Positions 34,684 to 46,819 are shown, numbered from the stretch's first letter. The stretch: 64,000 nt of DNA from Gonapodya prolifera JEL478 (GCA_001574975.1 KQ965772.1:125918-189917); one strand, 5' to 3'. The notes: generated by a model from the letters alone, not told the origin. Numbers and translations: made by a program.

Positions 34684-36915
34684 ATGACTTCGAATCAGAT
34701 ACCGAATTCAGAAGATTTGAAAGAAACGTCAATGGGGTCGAGTATTCCTTCATGTCTGGCCAGCAACGATCAAGACTCGAGCTCAAAGGTCCCGGAGGAC
34801 GCCGAGGACGATATAGTCAACCTCAGAGACTACGTAGCGGAGCAGGAACGATTGAATCAAGTGAGAATGTCCTCAAGTGGGCTTATGAGAGGTATTTTCT
34901 CATCAAAGTGATTCTGCGTCGACTTTAAATCTTCAGGAAGCTGGCGAGACACTGCCTCTTTCGTTCGACCAATGCTCTTACGACAAGGGTGAGACGCCGT
35001 GAGAACTGCTACTTATCTCAACTCACAGACTCTCGTTTCGATTGACCAGGGTACATTAAGTAAGCTCATTTGATCCGATCCCGAAACCGGAAGACAAGAA
35101 TTCATGTGTTTGGCAACTACAACAAGACAAAATGTTTACGCCTGCCTCACGTGCTCTCCTTCCGACGACCCAGCAGGAATCTGTTACGCTTGCTCGATAG
35201 CGGTTCGTCTTTGTGAACGAATGTTTGTCGCCGATAACCCATATCGAGGTTACCTTCGATTGTTCTAGTGCCATGGCGACCACTACCTAGTAGAAATATT
35301 TGCGAAACGAGCGTTTCGGTGTGACTGTGGGGGCTGCAAGTTCTCAAGTACGTCTTAAAGTTTTTTCGTGGAAGCTACCACCGCTCGCTCCACGTCACGC
35401 ATCTTCTCCCATCCCACCCTCACCGTTGACCCTTGTTTGTATTCCTCTGTGTAGCGCCGTGTACTCGCCCTCCCCACGTGACGCGCCTCCCCAACGACAA
35501 AAACGTGTACGGGCACAACTTCCAGGACAAGTGGTGCTTCTGTGACGGATCTTACGACGAGGAGGCGGACACTATGATTCAGTGCTGTGTGTGTGAAGGT
35601 GTGTTCTTTGGGGGTATTCTCAGAGGACACTGAACGTGGTTCCGGATTTACTTGGAGAAACGGGTGTCCACGTATATGCATTGACCCCCTCGACCTCTTC
35701 CAAAATATTGACCAGACTGGTACCACGACCGATGTATCGGAAGCGCATGTTCACAAATTTTGCTCACCCCATTCACCTGGCATTACACCTGACGAATATC
35801 ATCCAGAACATCCCCCAGAAGATTCCTTCGACGACTACATCTGCCGCACATGGTGAGTGCCTGGTACTCATATGAACCTACTTTACGTTGGCTCTTATTC
35901 CTCTTGCCGAAAATCGCAAGTGTTGCTCGCCTTCCGTTCTTGACAAAGTACACCAACCTCCCCGAATTCAAAGTCCTCGACACAACTGCCCCGACAAAAG
36001 AGGAACACCCTCCCGTTGAAGGTGACGAGCAGTCCAGCTTGACCACCCTCGTCACCTTCCCACGTAGGTCGCACACTGCGAAACGGCGACGAGACATCCA
36101 AGACGACACCCCCCCTCCATCGCCACGCGTTGAGCACGCACGTCAAGCTCCATCACCCTCGCGAAGTATAGGACGGGATTTTCCGCGCCCTAAACGCTTC
36201 CGTTTCGAAAACGTCCAGGAGAAGGAAACTGGCTCTGGTAGCGACCAGCAACCCGCTCCTCCTCCCGTCCCCACATCCGAAGACGTGTGCAAAGCCTCTC
36301 ACCTCCCACTTCTCATCCAATCATGTGACTTGTTTTGTACAGGTTAGAGATGTCTACGACGCAGCACTTCTCTCTAGGACCAGATTATTGACCCGCTTCA
36401 TATTTCAGAGGGGTGGCGAACCCACCTGTGTACGTGCCCACCGTGTGAAAGGGAGTACGAAGCAAAAGGTGTTTCGTGGATTGCTAAAGGGGAGGAAGAA
36501 GTGTGGCAACCCGAACCGGACGAGGACGCCGGTGAGTTACCTGTCGAATCGAACTGACTCAACCCATAGTTTCTGACCAACAGTCGCCCCCCCCCCACCA
36601 CCCGTGCAACAGCGAAAGACCTCACTTCGCTTGCAGCATCCCACCTTGCCCGCCTTCCCCGCGACCGTGCCCTTGACCTTGTGAATGGGATGCACCAGCT
36701 GAAATCGAACCTGGTCGATTTTCTGGACGAGTTGGCCGGGCGGGGTGGGGACGTCGTGAAGGTGGAAGACGTGAAAGAGTTTATTCAGGTGAGTTTGGAT
36801 AGTGCAGGGCAGTGATCTGCGACAACCTGGATGAACTAAGACTTACCGGTTCGAGTTTGATCAACAGCGGGCGATGAACGGTCGGGGAGAATCCACCACA
36901 AGCAATTCCTTCTAA
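34684..36915 (+). CDS. UBR7/Mlo2-like protein with UBR box and PHD finger
   Basis: The ATG at 34684 opens MTSNQIPNSEDLKET. An acidic stretch leads to NLRDYVAEQERLNQ, then CSYDKG-YIK. The UBR box follows with closely spaced Cys/His (FMCLATTRQNVYACLTCSPSDDPAGICYACSIACHGDHYLVEIF, then RAFRCDCGGCKFSS). A PHD-type segment follows (KWCFCDGSYDEEADTMIQCCVCE, DWYHDRC-like). The C-terminal third has a Pro/Arg-rich linker with a nuclear signal (AKRRRD), then EGWRTHLCTCPPCEREYEAKGVSWI and a helical tail ending RAMNGRGESTTSNSF at 36915. This order is that of UBR7, described as a histone H2B ubiquitin ligase or histone-chaperone partner in animals and Mlo2 in fission yeast. At least eight exons; some junctions between 35600 and 36700 are approximate. 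Confidence 0.82.
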
Positions 36916-37804
36916 TCGTCTCAATATGAGAATCGTCGCGGAAAGTACTCTGTACATATTCCCCGACATTCAGTTCTCACTTTTTTCGAGGACAAAGTGT
37001 TTTCTTATATACGAATTGAGTGAATCCAATCTTTTGGCACGTTCAACAATCAGATCTCCTTTGATCATCAAGAGAACCAGAAGCATTCCCTTCAACGCTC
37101 ACGATCGAGTAGCAATTGCGGCATTAATGTGTCAGAAGGTTGAACTGTCATCACAAGCACGCTGTACCTCGATACATTGCGTGCAAGGAACAAGCGTGCT
37201 TCCGGGATGAGGCCTGTTTGAACATTGGCCATCAATGTCCACCAGCAGAACTGAAGAAGCGCCAATCTCACGTCGATCCAGCGTCGCGTCACCATTAAAT
37301 ACTGCTCCAATCATAGCTCCGGATCCACCCCCTTCAGACCCACCGCGAGAAATGACAATATGGATGAGGTGGGGGGACCGGATCGGAGGGGGGAGGTAGG
37401 GCGGGGGACGTGGGTTCAAACATGTCGTGAATATGTTATCATTCTCCTCATTCGATTCAACAAATTTATTTGGGCGATGTGCACATGTTCCAGCGGCTAA
37501 CGGCGGTCATATTCAATCTTCTAATTGATTCCTGCGTACAGTAGCTGTAATTCCCAAGTCTAGCCAATATAGTATAAAACATGAGCGTGCGCCTGCGATG
37601 GACATTCCTAATCCGCGTCAGAGGGTAAAGAATCAACGCGACACTTGATGTATATGACACCGAAAGCATATCTCAGCAGATAGTCTCCGCATCTCCAAAC
37701 GCAATGCAAGCTGTATGACCCACTGCTACATTAGGGCGCTGTTTTGAAATTTTCCGAACTCATCTTACGAAGAGTTCATATGCTGGTTTTCGGATCTGGA
37801 ACAC
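36916..37804. other. Intergenic region, nothing recognised
   Basis: About 890 nt between the UBR7-like gene and the small Cys-rich gene have only short open frames without protein character. A G-rich patch (37360-37420) is the only compositional feature. No RNA gene or repeat is supported. Confidence 0.5.
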
Positions 37805-38085
37805 CTACCAATGGATGTCGGGCCGCGCAGGGAAAGTGGAAATCAGTGCCATCGCGACTGACAAGGCAGTAATCTGTTCCCGTGTAGGTAGGAACACATT
37901 TCTGCATGACGTGGTGCAAATGTGTGTCAAATCTGGAGTGCATATGTCAGAAGCGCAAGGACAAGTTCCACACTTGCACCGATGCATCCACCAATTCTAG
38001 TAGAGCAGCCCACACCTGCGTGCGGCTTTGCGGTGGTAGCAGAAACGTACGCAATGATTGCGATGAGAATGAGCGTAAGACGCAT
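37805..38085 (-). CDS. Small secreted Cys-rich protein (candidate)
   Basis: The ATG at 38085 encodes MRLTLILIAIIAYVSATTAKP, a clean signal peptide with an Ala-rich cleavage region. Joined through a short intron (about 41 nt, donor GTGGGC near 38021), the reading continues CGTCPCASDICTPDLTHICTTSC...RPDIHW and stops at 37805. The mature peptide would be only about 55 residues, with seven or so cysteines in its first half, the profile of a fungal small secreted protein. A TATA box lies 60 nt upstream. The intron is shorter than its neighbours' introns and the splice is my inference; unspliced, the frame ends after about 50 residues with far fewer cysteines. No family recognised. Confidence 0.4.
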
Positions 38086-38143
38086 TGTTTGTGAGATGCA
38101 GTCGTGCTTAGTTTTACGCGAGGAGACTCCTTCGGTTGGCGAC

Positions 38144-38150
38144 CTTTATA
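38144..38150 (-). promoter_or_regulatory. TATA box of the small Cys-rich gene
   Basis: TATAAAG on the minus strand lies about 60 nt before the ATG at 38085, a usual spacing for a strongly regulated fungal gene. The F-box gene starts nearby on the other strand, so the short interval is shared. Confidence 0.5.
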
Positions 38151-38246
38151 TGGTGGTGACACTTTCTTTTTCCAGTGAAACAAAAGTGCAAGGCCCAGGA
38201 ATCAGGTGATGATTGCAGGTCTAGCGGGTTCAAAGTGACCCGAGAG

Positions 38247-40040
38247 ATGCCAGGAACAAGCACCACTTTCTTGATTTGCCCGACGGAGAGGAAGCACGCA
38301 GACAACAACAGCAACGGCGCGCGCCGACGCTCAAGCGTGGCAACGAAGGCTGCCGGCGGCGCTAACGGCAGGGACATCGCAGGAAATGAAGCACAAGCCA
38401 TGTGTCCTGTCCACAGTAGTCCCAGCACACAACTCATATCTTCCACATTTCCGACGACCTTGAGCGCAGACGTTCTCGCCATCGTCGCCAAACTTCTTGA
38501 CCTGCATTCGATTGCCTCCTTCTCCCTTGTTTCCCGCTCCTTCAACGCGAATTCCCGACCAGCTCTGTGGAGGAACCTCCGCATTCCCAACGAAACCGCA
38601 CTGTCTCGCCTCGTGCGTCGAATCACCCTTCTCTTGGCGGCGGTATTGGGCCAAGCCCATGGCTCCCCCTCGTTCGATCGCTTGAAATTCACCACTCAGT
38701 TTGGGGCGCCAACATTGACCAAACCTCCACTACTCTTATCAACGTCGTGAGGGTCAGTATCAAACATCTGTCCCTTGTAGCTCTACCTTTTGGGGGCCGA
38801 TCGCCACGCAGAGACGTTCCACACCACGATTTCAAATCTCGCGCGGTTTAGCTCCTCTTTGGATCGGGCTCGGTGTACCTAAAGCTGACGCACCTTGACA
38901 CTAAAGCATTATGATTGAGATGGAGGTGCACTGCTGCTTGGCCCATCAGCATGGTGGAACAGCGGTACAGCTCTCAAACGCGAATTCCGTGGAAGGCCAC
39001 AACACCTACACTACGCGTACTGTCCTCATTGGAATACACGTTGCCGTTTCTGGAGCAATGTTTCTCTACCGTTGAATCAATTTCATTCTCAGTTCGCTCT
39101 AGGCGGGGCGCACACGAGACCGCAGTACTACTATTAGGGCTTCCCCAACTTTCTAAGCTGAGACACTTGTCTTGGAGGTTTTCATCACAGAGCGGGAACT
39201 ACGATCACTCATATAACCACAATGGTCTGCCTCACCTCCTTTCATCACTGGTTCTTGTGGATACCCTCACAACTCTCAAAGTTCGATCATTCGGAACCAT
39301 ACACACCCTTTTAGCCGCTATTTCCCACTTTAACTTCACTCACACACTTCTACCTTGGTCCTGGTCCAATGGCTTCCGCACATGATACCAATGATGTTTT
39401 CTGTGATTTCGATGACTGGAAACCCCTCCTGGACCGTCCTCTCCCACGCCTGACTCACCTTCACCTCGCACGTATCAGTCCATCCCGCGATATTCCCTTC
39501 TTCCACGAGTACATGGAGAATGAGCACACAAATCATTCCACAAATACTTCACATGAGGGCAACCCTTGTTTCGACGGTTTGGTGAAATTTCTCTGGAAAG
39601 CTGCACCAAAGCTTGTCGAGCTGACTCTAGAAGGATGTATGGCGATGACTCCAGAAATTTCTTCACATGATGGGGACAGAAGATGGCACGCTGGCCCAAA
39701 TGTCTTTGATGCGCTCCTGTCAAAACTGTACACCTACATCAAGCGTCTCGTCTTCACTCACCTTGCCGTCCAAATCATGCACGACCCCATCACGCAACGG
39801 CAGTCACAACCTGCGGGTCGCACCTCATTTGCCCGGGCAGGAGTGGGGTTGTCTGAGATCGCCAAGATGGGGACGCCCGACATGCCTCCATGTTCCAACA
39901 TAGCACTGCTCCCGTTGGTGGCTCCTTCGCTCAGGGAGCTCAACATTCCCGCGACAAGGGTCGTCATTGGGGACCTCGCGGTGCTCATGGCCATGTCGCC
40001 AGCATTGAAGAGGATTGTGGTGGGATGGGACTGGGAGTGA
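38247..40040 (+). CDS. F-box/LRR-like protein
   Basis: After a variable leader, residues from about 38450 form an F-box-like motif (LSADVLAIVAKLLDLHSIASFSLVSRSFNANSRPALWRNL). The long C-terminal part is leucine-repeat-like: PWLPLVRSLEIHHSVWGANID, LRVLSSLEYTLPFLEQCFSTVESISF, LLGLPQLSKLRHLSWRF, PLPRLTHLHLARISPS, FLWKAAPKLVELTLEGC, LVAPSLRELNIPATRVVIGDLAVLMAMSPALKRIVVGWDWE. This is the usual make-up of fungal F-box substrate adaptors of SCF ligases. One intron near 38605-38660 is implied. At about 39335 the frame changes by one base with no clear intron (ISHFN to SLTHFYLG), so either a sequence error or a real lesion is present. The start at 38175 is an alternative. Confidence 0.65.
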
Positions 40041-40373
40041 TGAGGGGTTGAATAGCCCGGGCAAGATGGAATGGAGGAAGGAGGGGGGACGATGGGCAAT
40101 GGTGGATCAGGATGAAGCTCTCCGTATTGAGTATGAGTCTTGAGTTATAAGTATTTGTGATGAATGGTACAATATTGTCGTCGTAAACGTCTTCGTAAAC
40201 CGAAGTTCCGGTCCAGGTATTGCCACGAAAACTGCTGTTTTTTTTCCACCCAGAAGAAAGCTTTCTCAATTGTGACAACGTTCGACGCTCTTGTGACCCA
40301 AACGTGGCGCAGTTTTCATTCAACTGGGACTCCTCCCTCCGCCCTCAAAAGCACCTCGAGGTCCCAACACGGA

Positions 40374-42789
40374 ATGCGTCTCCTCCACACACTCCTACCC
40401 ATCGTCCTCCTCGCGACGGGCGCGACTTGTCTTCGTGGCGCGGTGCCGCTCGCGGCGTGGAGCGGGGTGGGGTGAGTTTGCGTGGGTGAAAGCGGATGGA
40501 GCGAGGGAGGAGGGAGCCGGGGCGAATGGGAGCGGCGGAAGAAAAGGAAGAGATGGAGAGGGCGGGAGGGAAGGATGACCGTGTTGCGAGCAGTCGTCGT
40601 CCTTGCGTCTCCCACCACTCACCTGCAGGAACATGCCGCCTACCACTCCATTCTCCTTCACTCAAACCATCCCTCGAACGCGTTCTAACCCCCAAACTTC
40701 TCCCCGACCACCCACCTCCATCTCTCCTCCGCACAGCGCGTCGACCGCCTCGCCCGTCGTCTTCGCCAATGAACACACCCTCACTTCCCAACTGTCACCC
40801 CTCGTGGACGCGCTGCAGTGCGGAGGTGTTGTGCTGGTTGTTGAGCAGGAGGGGGTGGGTTTCTAACTTGGGGAAGGCGAGGGGGGGAGGTGTTTTCGAG
40901 GGAGCCGGCATAAGACGGGGAAGGGAGGGCGAGATTGGAGGGCGGCGTGAACGGGGACTGCAAAGAGGAAAGACAAAAAGATTCCCTACATTCTTTCTTT
41001 TGCCGACAGGTCAAGCTCAAGGACTTGGCCGGCGGGAAGCACTCCTGTGTCAAGGTACGTTCTACCGAATTCTATTTCTTCTCTTTTTCATTTGTCTCCA
41101 ACCGTTCGACCTCTATGCCCACTTCCTTTAACCGACACGCCTCGTTCCGATCCACTCCACCACCCGGGCCCAACCCTGTCCCATCCTCCTCCACCCACCA
41201 GCGCTCCCTCGACCTCGCCACCACGTCCCTCCAAATCCCGCACCTCGTCTCCGACCGCTCCATCCCTCACGTCGTCGACGGTATCGTCGGAGGAGCCTGC
41301 GCGAACGTCAAAAGGGGTGTTGTTGCGACGTGTAAGTTTCTGCGCTGTTCACTTCCCTTCCCCGGTTGTCTCACACCCTCACACTCGCCAGCTCACCCCC
41401 TCCCCGCCATCTCTACGACCTACTTGACCCTTCTGACCCTGCACCTAACCGCGTCTCCGGACGCCGACAGCATCCTCGAGAAAACGCTTGAGGAGCTCGC
41501 TGATGCCGTCGGGGAGAAGTTTGTGGTTGTGTTTGCCGGGGTGGTTGATGAGGTGGGTTTATGTGGGAGGGGCGGGAGGGGAGGGGAGGGGGAGTTGGGA
41601 GCGTGAGGAAGACAGTGACGTGTGGACAGGAATGACCGGTCACAATGGGTCTTTTGACGAGGCGTTGAGCTCGCATCGCGCGGGGTCGAACTACTCCTAT
41701 CTACTTCGAAAGATGAGGCACAACCGCCACACTGGACGAATGGATGACTTCTGTTGTGCCGAAGTATCACTCTGGATGGCGCGCATGCGGGAATGTAACA
41801 TCTGCTGATGGGAACCCCTTTTTTTTGACGAGTGTCTGGTCCTCGGGGCGTGTGCGGGGCAGTCAAACACCTCGTAAGCTTGCTTTAAAATCTGTCGAGC
41901 GGAATACGACGGAAACAATGCAAATGTTAGCCGCTGAGGCGTTTCGAATGGTGAATTCAACGGTGCGACGTGTGCAGGAAAGGGTTTCTGCGAAGATGTT
42001 CAACTCGCCACGCATGGGAGTTAGAACTCCTCGTAAGGGTATCTCATGGATAACGCCAGATGCATAGTCCAGACGTATCGATGTTGGCGTTTTGGAATGG
42101 AGTCGACCTCGGTGACAGAGGGGGGGGAAGTTTGGGACACGGTCCTTTTCCGTACTGCGAATTCCTCGCAAATATTTTCTGAAATGCGCGATCCTCACGT
42201 TCTCGATGAAGTATTGATTCTTCAAGTCGAAGCGGGATGGCCGTTTGCGAGCGCTCTCTCCGAGTGCGGACAGGAACATTTTTGTACGGGGTGTTCGGCA
42301 CGCTTAGATGCGGGAGGAGAGCTCCTCGTAATTGCGGAACATGAGCATTTTTGATTAGGTGGACTTTGTGCCATTTGGAGCGTGGAACATGGAGTGTGGA
42401 GCGCGATTCATTCACACAATGTTTGGGTGGCATTGTCGGACACCTCGTACCGGCCTGTGTTCGTCAACTCTAATTCGACCCGCTTTCCCCCCCGCCTTCC
42501 GCCCCGCCCTTTCTCCTCATCCCCTCGATCCCAACAACAGCCCACGCACCACCTCGTCGCACGCCAAACTGTGACACTCCCTCCTGAGCTTCAAAACTTC
42601 ACTGGCCCCTGGGCAGCGACAGCTTACTCTAAGCGCCCCATTTTCCAAAAGTATTGGCTTTCGAACAACGGCGTGTTTCACGGGATCGTCGCCGTGATTC
42701 CGTTCGTGCTGATTCTGTGGACGGGGATCAGCTGGATCTCTGATTTGCAGACGAACGAGAAGTTTGAGAAGAAGAAGCCTGTGATGTGA
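40374..42789 (+). CDS. Voa1/Big1/Ac45-like type I membrane protein
   Basis: The ATG at 40374 gives a signal peptide (MRLLHTLLPIVLLATGATC). The lumenal part is spread over several exons and includes FANEHTLTSQLSPLVDALQCGGVVLVVEQEG, VKLKDLAGGKHSCVK, and LEKTLEELADAVGEKFVVVFAGVVDE. The last exon has a Pro/Ser-rich stretch, FTGPWAATAYSKRPIFQKYWLSNN, one transmembrane helix (GVFHGIVAVIPFVLILWTGISWI) and a short Lys-rich cytosolic tail (DLQTNEKFEKKKPVM). This layout and tail match the Voa1/Big1/Ac45 group, which helps assemble the V-ATPase V0 sector in the ER and affects wall glucan in yeasts. The exon pair flanking 41560-42440 is separated by nearly 900 nt, much longer than normal here. Confidence 0.6.
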
Positions 42790-42860
42790 GGAGGCTAAGG
42801 TCTGGGTGAAATGTTCAACGTGGTGCAGACGATAGGAAGTTTGTATTTTTTTTTTGTACC

Positions 42861-43893
42861 TTGGTCACATGGGGCTCGTGCACAAGTCAACCTTTGATCG
42901 TCCATCGACTCTACCAGTTCAGCAAAATTATAAACCTATTCGTTTTTTCATCGCTACGTACGTCTCTACCTTCCCCCAGGTCGGGGGTTGACGGTTCCGA
43001 CGTCGAAGATGTTTTGATCACCGCGGCTGGCCAGCACGTCAGGAGGTGGGAGGTCAAGAGAGAATCGTTCCCAGAGGGGCTTTCGGGGTGGGTAGAGATT
43101 AAATTGGCGACTCGGGTGGAAGATAATTCACGATCAGGTTCTCTCGATGGATCGATGGTGAATCTTCGAGTGTGGACGACCTTATTCGTGAAATTGTATT
43201 CACAGGAAGCTTATGAAACTAATTTTTAAGAGGAAGTTGATCGCTGCGAGGAAGTGAAGTACCCATCACACTCATTCTCCACAGGTACAAAGCGTGACGA
43301 ACCCACCTCCGCCGGGTCCATGCCACTCACATTGAATCTGCTATGCACGAAGCCGGCTACGGTCTCCTTATCGCACCCCGCACTGACGAAACTCTGGACC
43401 AGTGTCGAGGGGAACGCACAGTTTCTCGATGCAAAGAGCTCCTTGTTAAAAAGGGGCTTCCTGCACTGGCGAGCTGGCGGGAGGCGCAATCGGCGCAGTC
43501 TGGGACTGGGTCTTCGGGAGACCGAATGACGGAATATCCCGCCGTGCAGCTACTGGAAGACGCAGTGTGCATTGTGTTCTTGGAACTCGAGATGGAGGAC
43601 TTTGCTGGGAAGATGGTGGAGCGCACAACCAAAGACACTGCTGGGTCATCGGCTCATCCTCCCACGAGCAGTGAAGGGCCCCTCCATCTCCCGAAACAAC
43701 ATCATCGGCCTCCTCTGCCGCACGCACAAAACTCATTTCCATCGTCCGCAAGATATGGGGTTAGATGGGACCTCTGGGTAGACGGATTGCTGTCGAGGAG
43801 GTGGTGCAGAATATGCCCGATGAAAGGAAAGAGGTGGTTGAGGAGGCTGTGCTGGCTTATAGTCCGAATTATCCCGAGGTGGAGGGAGAGTGA
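42861..43893 (+). CDS. DUF4202 family protein (frame interrupted)
   Basis: The conserved parts of DUF4202 are visible in order: GQHVRRWEVKRESFPEGLSGW (about 43030), SAMHEAGYG, TLDQCRELLVKKGLPALASWREAQ-like sequence (43390-43490), LLEDAVCIVFLELEMEDFAGKM (43550-43615), and KLISIVRKIWG then MGPLGRRIAVEEVVQNMPDERKEVVEEAVLAYSPNYPEVEGE (43728-43893). The family is widespread in bacteria and fungi; no reaction is established. A short Arg/His-rich helical domain is all that is known of it. An in-frame TAG lies at 43762-43764, exactly between KIWG and MGPLG where relatives carry Lys or Arg. The N-terminal start is uncertain because the first family motif is not seen. Confidence 0.6.
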
Positions 43894-44475
43894 ATGGATG
43901 CTGCAGGGATTGGTCGAAGTGAAATTAAAGGAATTTGCCCTCTTGTGAATAAATGTTGCGTTGGTGAAAGTGAAGTCGCAGAACTGATCAGGTGGTGGAT
44001 CGAGTATGACTATGATCATTGTAAATCACTTCTTCCATGCTTCTTGACACACACTTCGCGACTCTACTACAAAACTGAATTGGAGAAGTGGCACGTTTAT
44101 CCGGCGTACCATGTTGTACCACTCCGCAGCAATCCGCACACCGTGAACAAAGGAGAGCGTGGAGGAACTTAAAGTGAGTTGATCAAAGGGGAACAGAGAA
44201 ACATCGCAGCAATTTGGTGGTTGTTTTCACGCATCATCCCAGAGAGGTGTGTTGACCAAAATTACACAACGATGCATTGCGTCACGTTTGCCTGGATAAT
44301 ACTTGTGAGAGATCGCCGCTCGTATGCTCTCCGAATGGTCACCCAGTCTTGTTGTCATCAAGGTGATTGGAGCTTCCTTTTTGGGTTTCTTAGCTGTTCA
44401 CAGCCTCACCTGAACCTCCGTCCACGGTCACGGTGGATTGCAACTTGCACCCCTTCCTCAGCGCAAAAGTTGTCG

Positions 44476-46542
44476 ATGGCTTCTGAAATCAAGATACTCT
44501 CCGCTACAGATGCTTCAGCGCAGGATCCAGACGACGTCTCAGGCGTGCCTGAGCTTCCGGAGTTTGTGGAGTGGATCAACAAAGGGATCGCCACAATCAC
44601 GAACAAGACTGAACATGAGCAGAGAACAATGGAGCAGTTTCAGCAACTCATTGCAAAAACCAGACCGCCGATCATTGCATTCGTTGGAGGTCGTGGGAGC
44701 GGAAAGAGTGCAGTGCTCAATTGTGAGGATCAGCTGCTGAGGCGAACGACCGGAGACAGGAGTGATTAATTTCTTTTCAGGTATCTTCGGCCAGTATATC
44801 TGTCCAGAGGGCGACATCGCGCAGACAGGAGTGGCACAAAGACTTAAGCTAGAAGTTCGACAAGCAGCAGGTGCTCAACCTCGGCGAATGGATCTTTTAG
44901 ACACTCGCGGATTCGGTGAGGCCAACAAGCCTGTGGGCAATACTAATGATGAAGACAATCCAATAGGCAAGTTGAATCTTGCGGCATCATCACCAAATTG
45001 TGAAATTTGTCAAACTGTTTACTTCACTTTGACAGATTCGTTCGTAAAGGCCGCAAAGGGGAAAAAAATTGACGTAGTGCTCTTTTTGCATAAAGCAACT
45101 TCAATGGGAGATGTGCTTCTTACGAAAGCAATTCAAGACTTCGGTTCTGCTTGTGAGAAAGCTGCAATTCCAAAAAGTACACCGTTGATTGGAGTGAGGT
45201 TCTAATTTGGGCTTGCGTTCCACTACCTCGCTCGAAAGTCTAACATTAAACCTCATACAGGTGATGACACACATCGACGAAATTAACCCCGGCAAGAACG
45301 ACAAAAACCTCAAGGCACTATACAGCAGTGTGTTATTGATAATCTTGCACTCGCATTCATGAATTTTATCTTATTCTGGGCAGAGGTCCACCCTTCAAAT
45401 ATGGAGCAGACTCGCATGCGCAATATTTTGGATCTTGAGATTGTTTTTGAAAAGCATCTAAGCGATGACCACCGTCAAATCACTGAAATGTTTGTGTCCG
45501 GAGGCAACAAAATCATAAGCGTGGAGGCCTTGGTGGCCGGATGGGGTTTCCCTGTTCAAGACGGTAAGTTACACAGGTTTGCTCCGATTATATGCTGCTA
45601 ATCATGTTGAGAATAACGTTGCCAGGTGCTTTGTTTGCGAATGAGTTTGTGGATGTGAAGAACCTTCACAAGTGTCAAGCGATAGATGGCAAGTTTGGAA
45701 ACATCATGAAACCAGAAGAAAAAGGATACTGTGTCCCTCTGAAGGATAACGATTGTAAGTATTTGTGGAGCATCACGTTAAGACTTAAGAACAACAAAGT
45801 GTTTTAACTCTGCCAAAAGTTCGATATGGTTTGGACAAACTTATGGAGAAAATTTACAACCTAGTCGCAGATGACGCCAAGTATGAGGCTGCACGACTCA
45901 GTTCTCTGTTGCAGATCAAGCAGGATATGGCTGATCGAATCATAAACGTAAGTGAAGTGCATTCCCACGGAGACACCTAGCATCGTCCAATCATACTTCA
46001 ATAGGTCATAGTCTCAATGTCAGTCATCTGCGCGCCTGTACCAGTAGTTGGCCCGCTGTTGGTCTGGTGAGATATTGTTGTGTCATTTTGTGCAATGGTT
46101 TGAAGTTTACTCCCTACTCTCATGAAGGTCCTTGTGCATCATTATGGTGCATCAGATTGCGTCTTTGGCTGAACAGCGCATTTCTATTTGGAAATGTGCG
46201 AAGTTTATATTGGGCTATCTTGCGATTGATACAGGGATTTCCATTGTTGCCTTGGTAGCTGCCGGCGCAGCTCTATTTGGATATTTCATTGCGGAAACAC
46301 TTGCATTGGAGATTGCAGCGCTCTTCGGCGTTGGAGTCATCGCGGTGTCCGAGTTCTGCTTCAAGATATGGTTACTTGGAAAGTATGCTTCTTGGACGTT
46401 CTTGGACAATCTTCCAGGCAAGGAGATTGCCAAAAGGATGGAGGAGGAGAAAAAGAAGAGCAAAGAACAGAGAGAAAAAGATATAGCAAATTGGAAAAGC
46501 GGTGACAATCAACTGCCGGGAACTACTGCAAGTTTCGCGTAG
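44476..46542 (+). CDS. Membrane-associated P-loop GTPase (AIG1/IRG-like)
   Basis: About nine exons can be joined without a break. The ATG at 44476 opens MASEIKILSATDASAQDPDDVSG, then a helical lead-in. G1 is FVGGRGSGKSAVLN, G3 is LLDTRGFGEA, and the strand IDVVLFLHKATS is followed by G4-like GVMTHIDEI. This order fits septin-type TRAFAC GTPases such as AIG1/Toc or immunity-related GTPases. The helical C-terminal part includes FRYGLDKLMEKIYNLVADDAKYEAARL. It has two hydrophobic regions (VIVSMSVICAPVPVVGPLLVW and DTGISIVALVAAGAALFGYFIAE..IAALFGVGVIAVSEF), then a charged coiled tail (MEEEKKKSKEQREKDIANWK). The exon ending at 44966 uses a GC donor (AATAG/GCAAGT). The body is intact; the function is unknown, perhaps membrane remodelling or defence. 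Confidence 0.75.
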
Positions 46543-46819
46543 CTTAGAAGATTATTCCGGTTTCTGTCGCCTCGTTGTGAGCTTTTCGGGTTAGAAAATT
46601 ACTGTAACGAAAGAGGGAACGATATAATAATGTGCTCTATCAAATAGGCCGCCTGCGGGAAAGCCCGAAAGATATGTAGAGGACGGAGAGATTTGAATTT
46701 CTGTTAATTAAAGCATGTGGCTTGATCTTCGCGCACGGCAAAGTGTGAAACGCAATGTATATCTAAACATGCAACTCTACTCAACATCAACAAATTGAAA
46801 ACTAAAACCAACTACGGGT
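46543..46819. other. Intergenic gap, nothing seen
   Basis: A 277-nt AT-rich interval between the convergent GTPase gene and the minus-strand ORF ending at 46820. It probably holds both 3' ends. Confidence 0.4.

Noticed and set aside
43762-43764. Recoded TAG (alternative genetic code or readthrough)
   Set aside because: TAG, TAA and TGA all end other genes normally in this window, for example TAG in the dehydrogenase and CBP80 genes.
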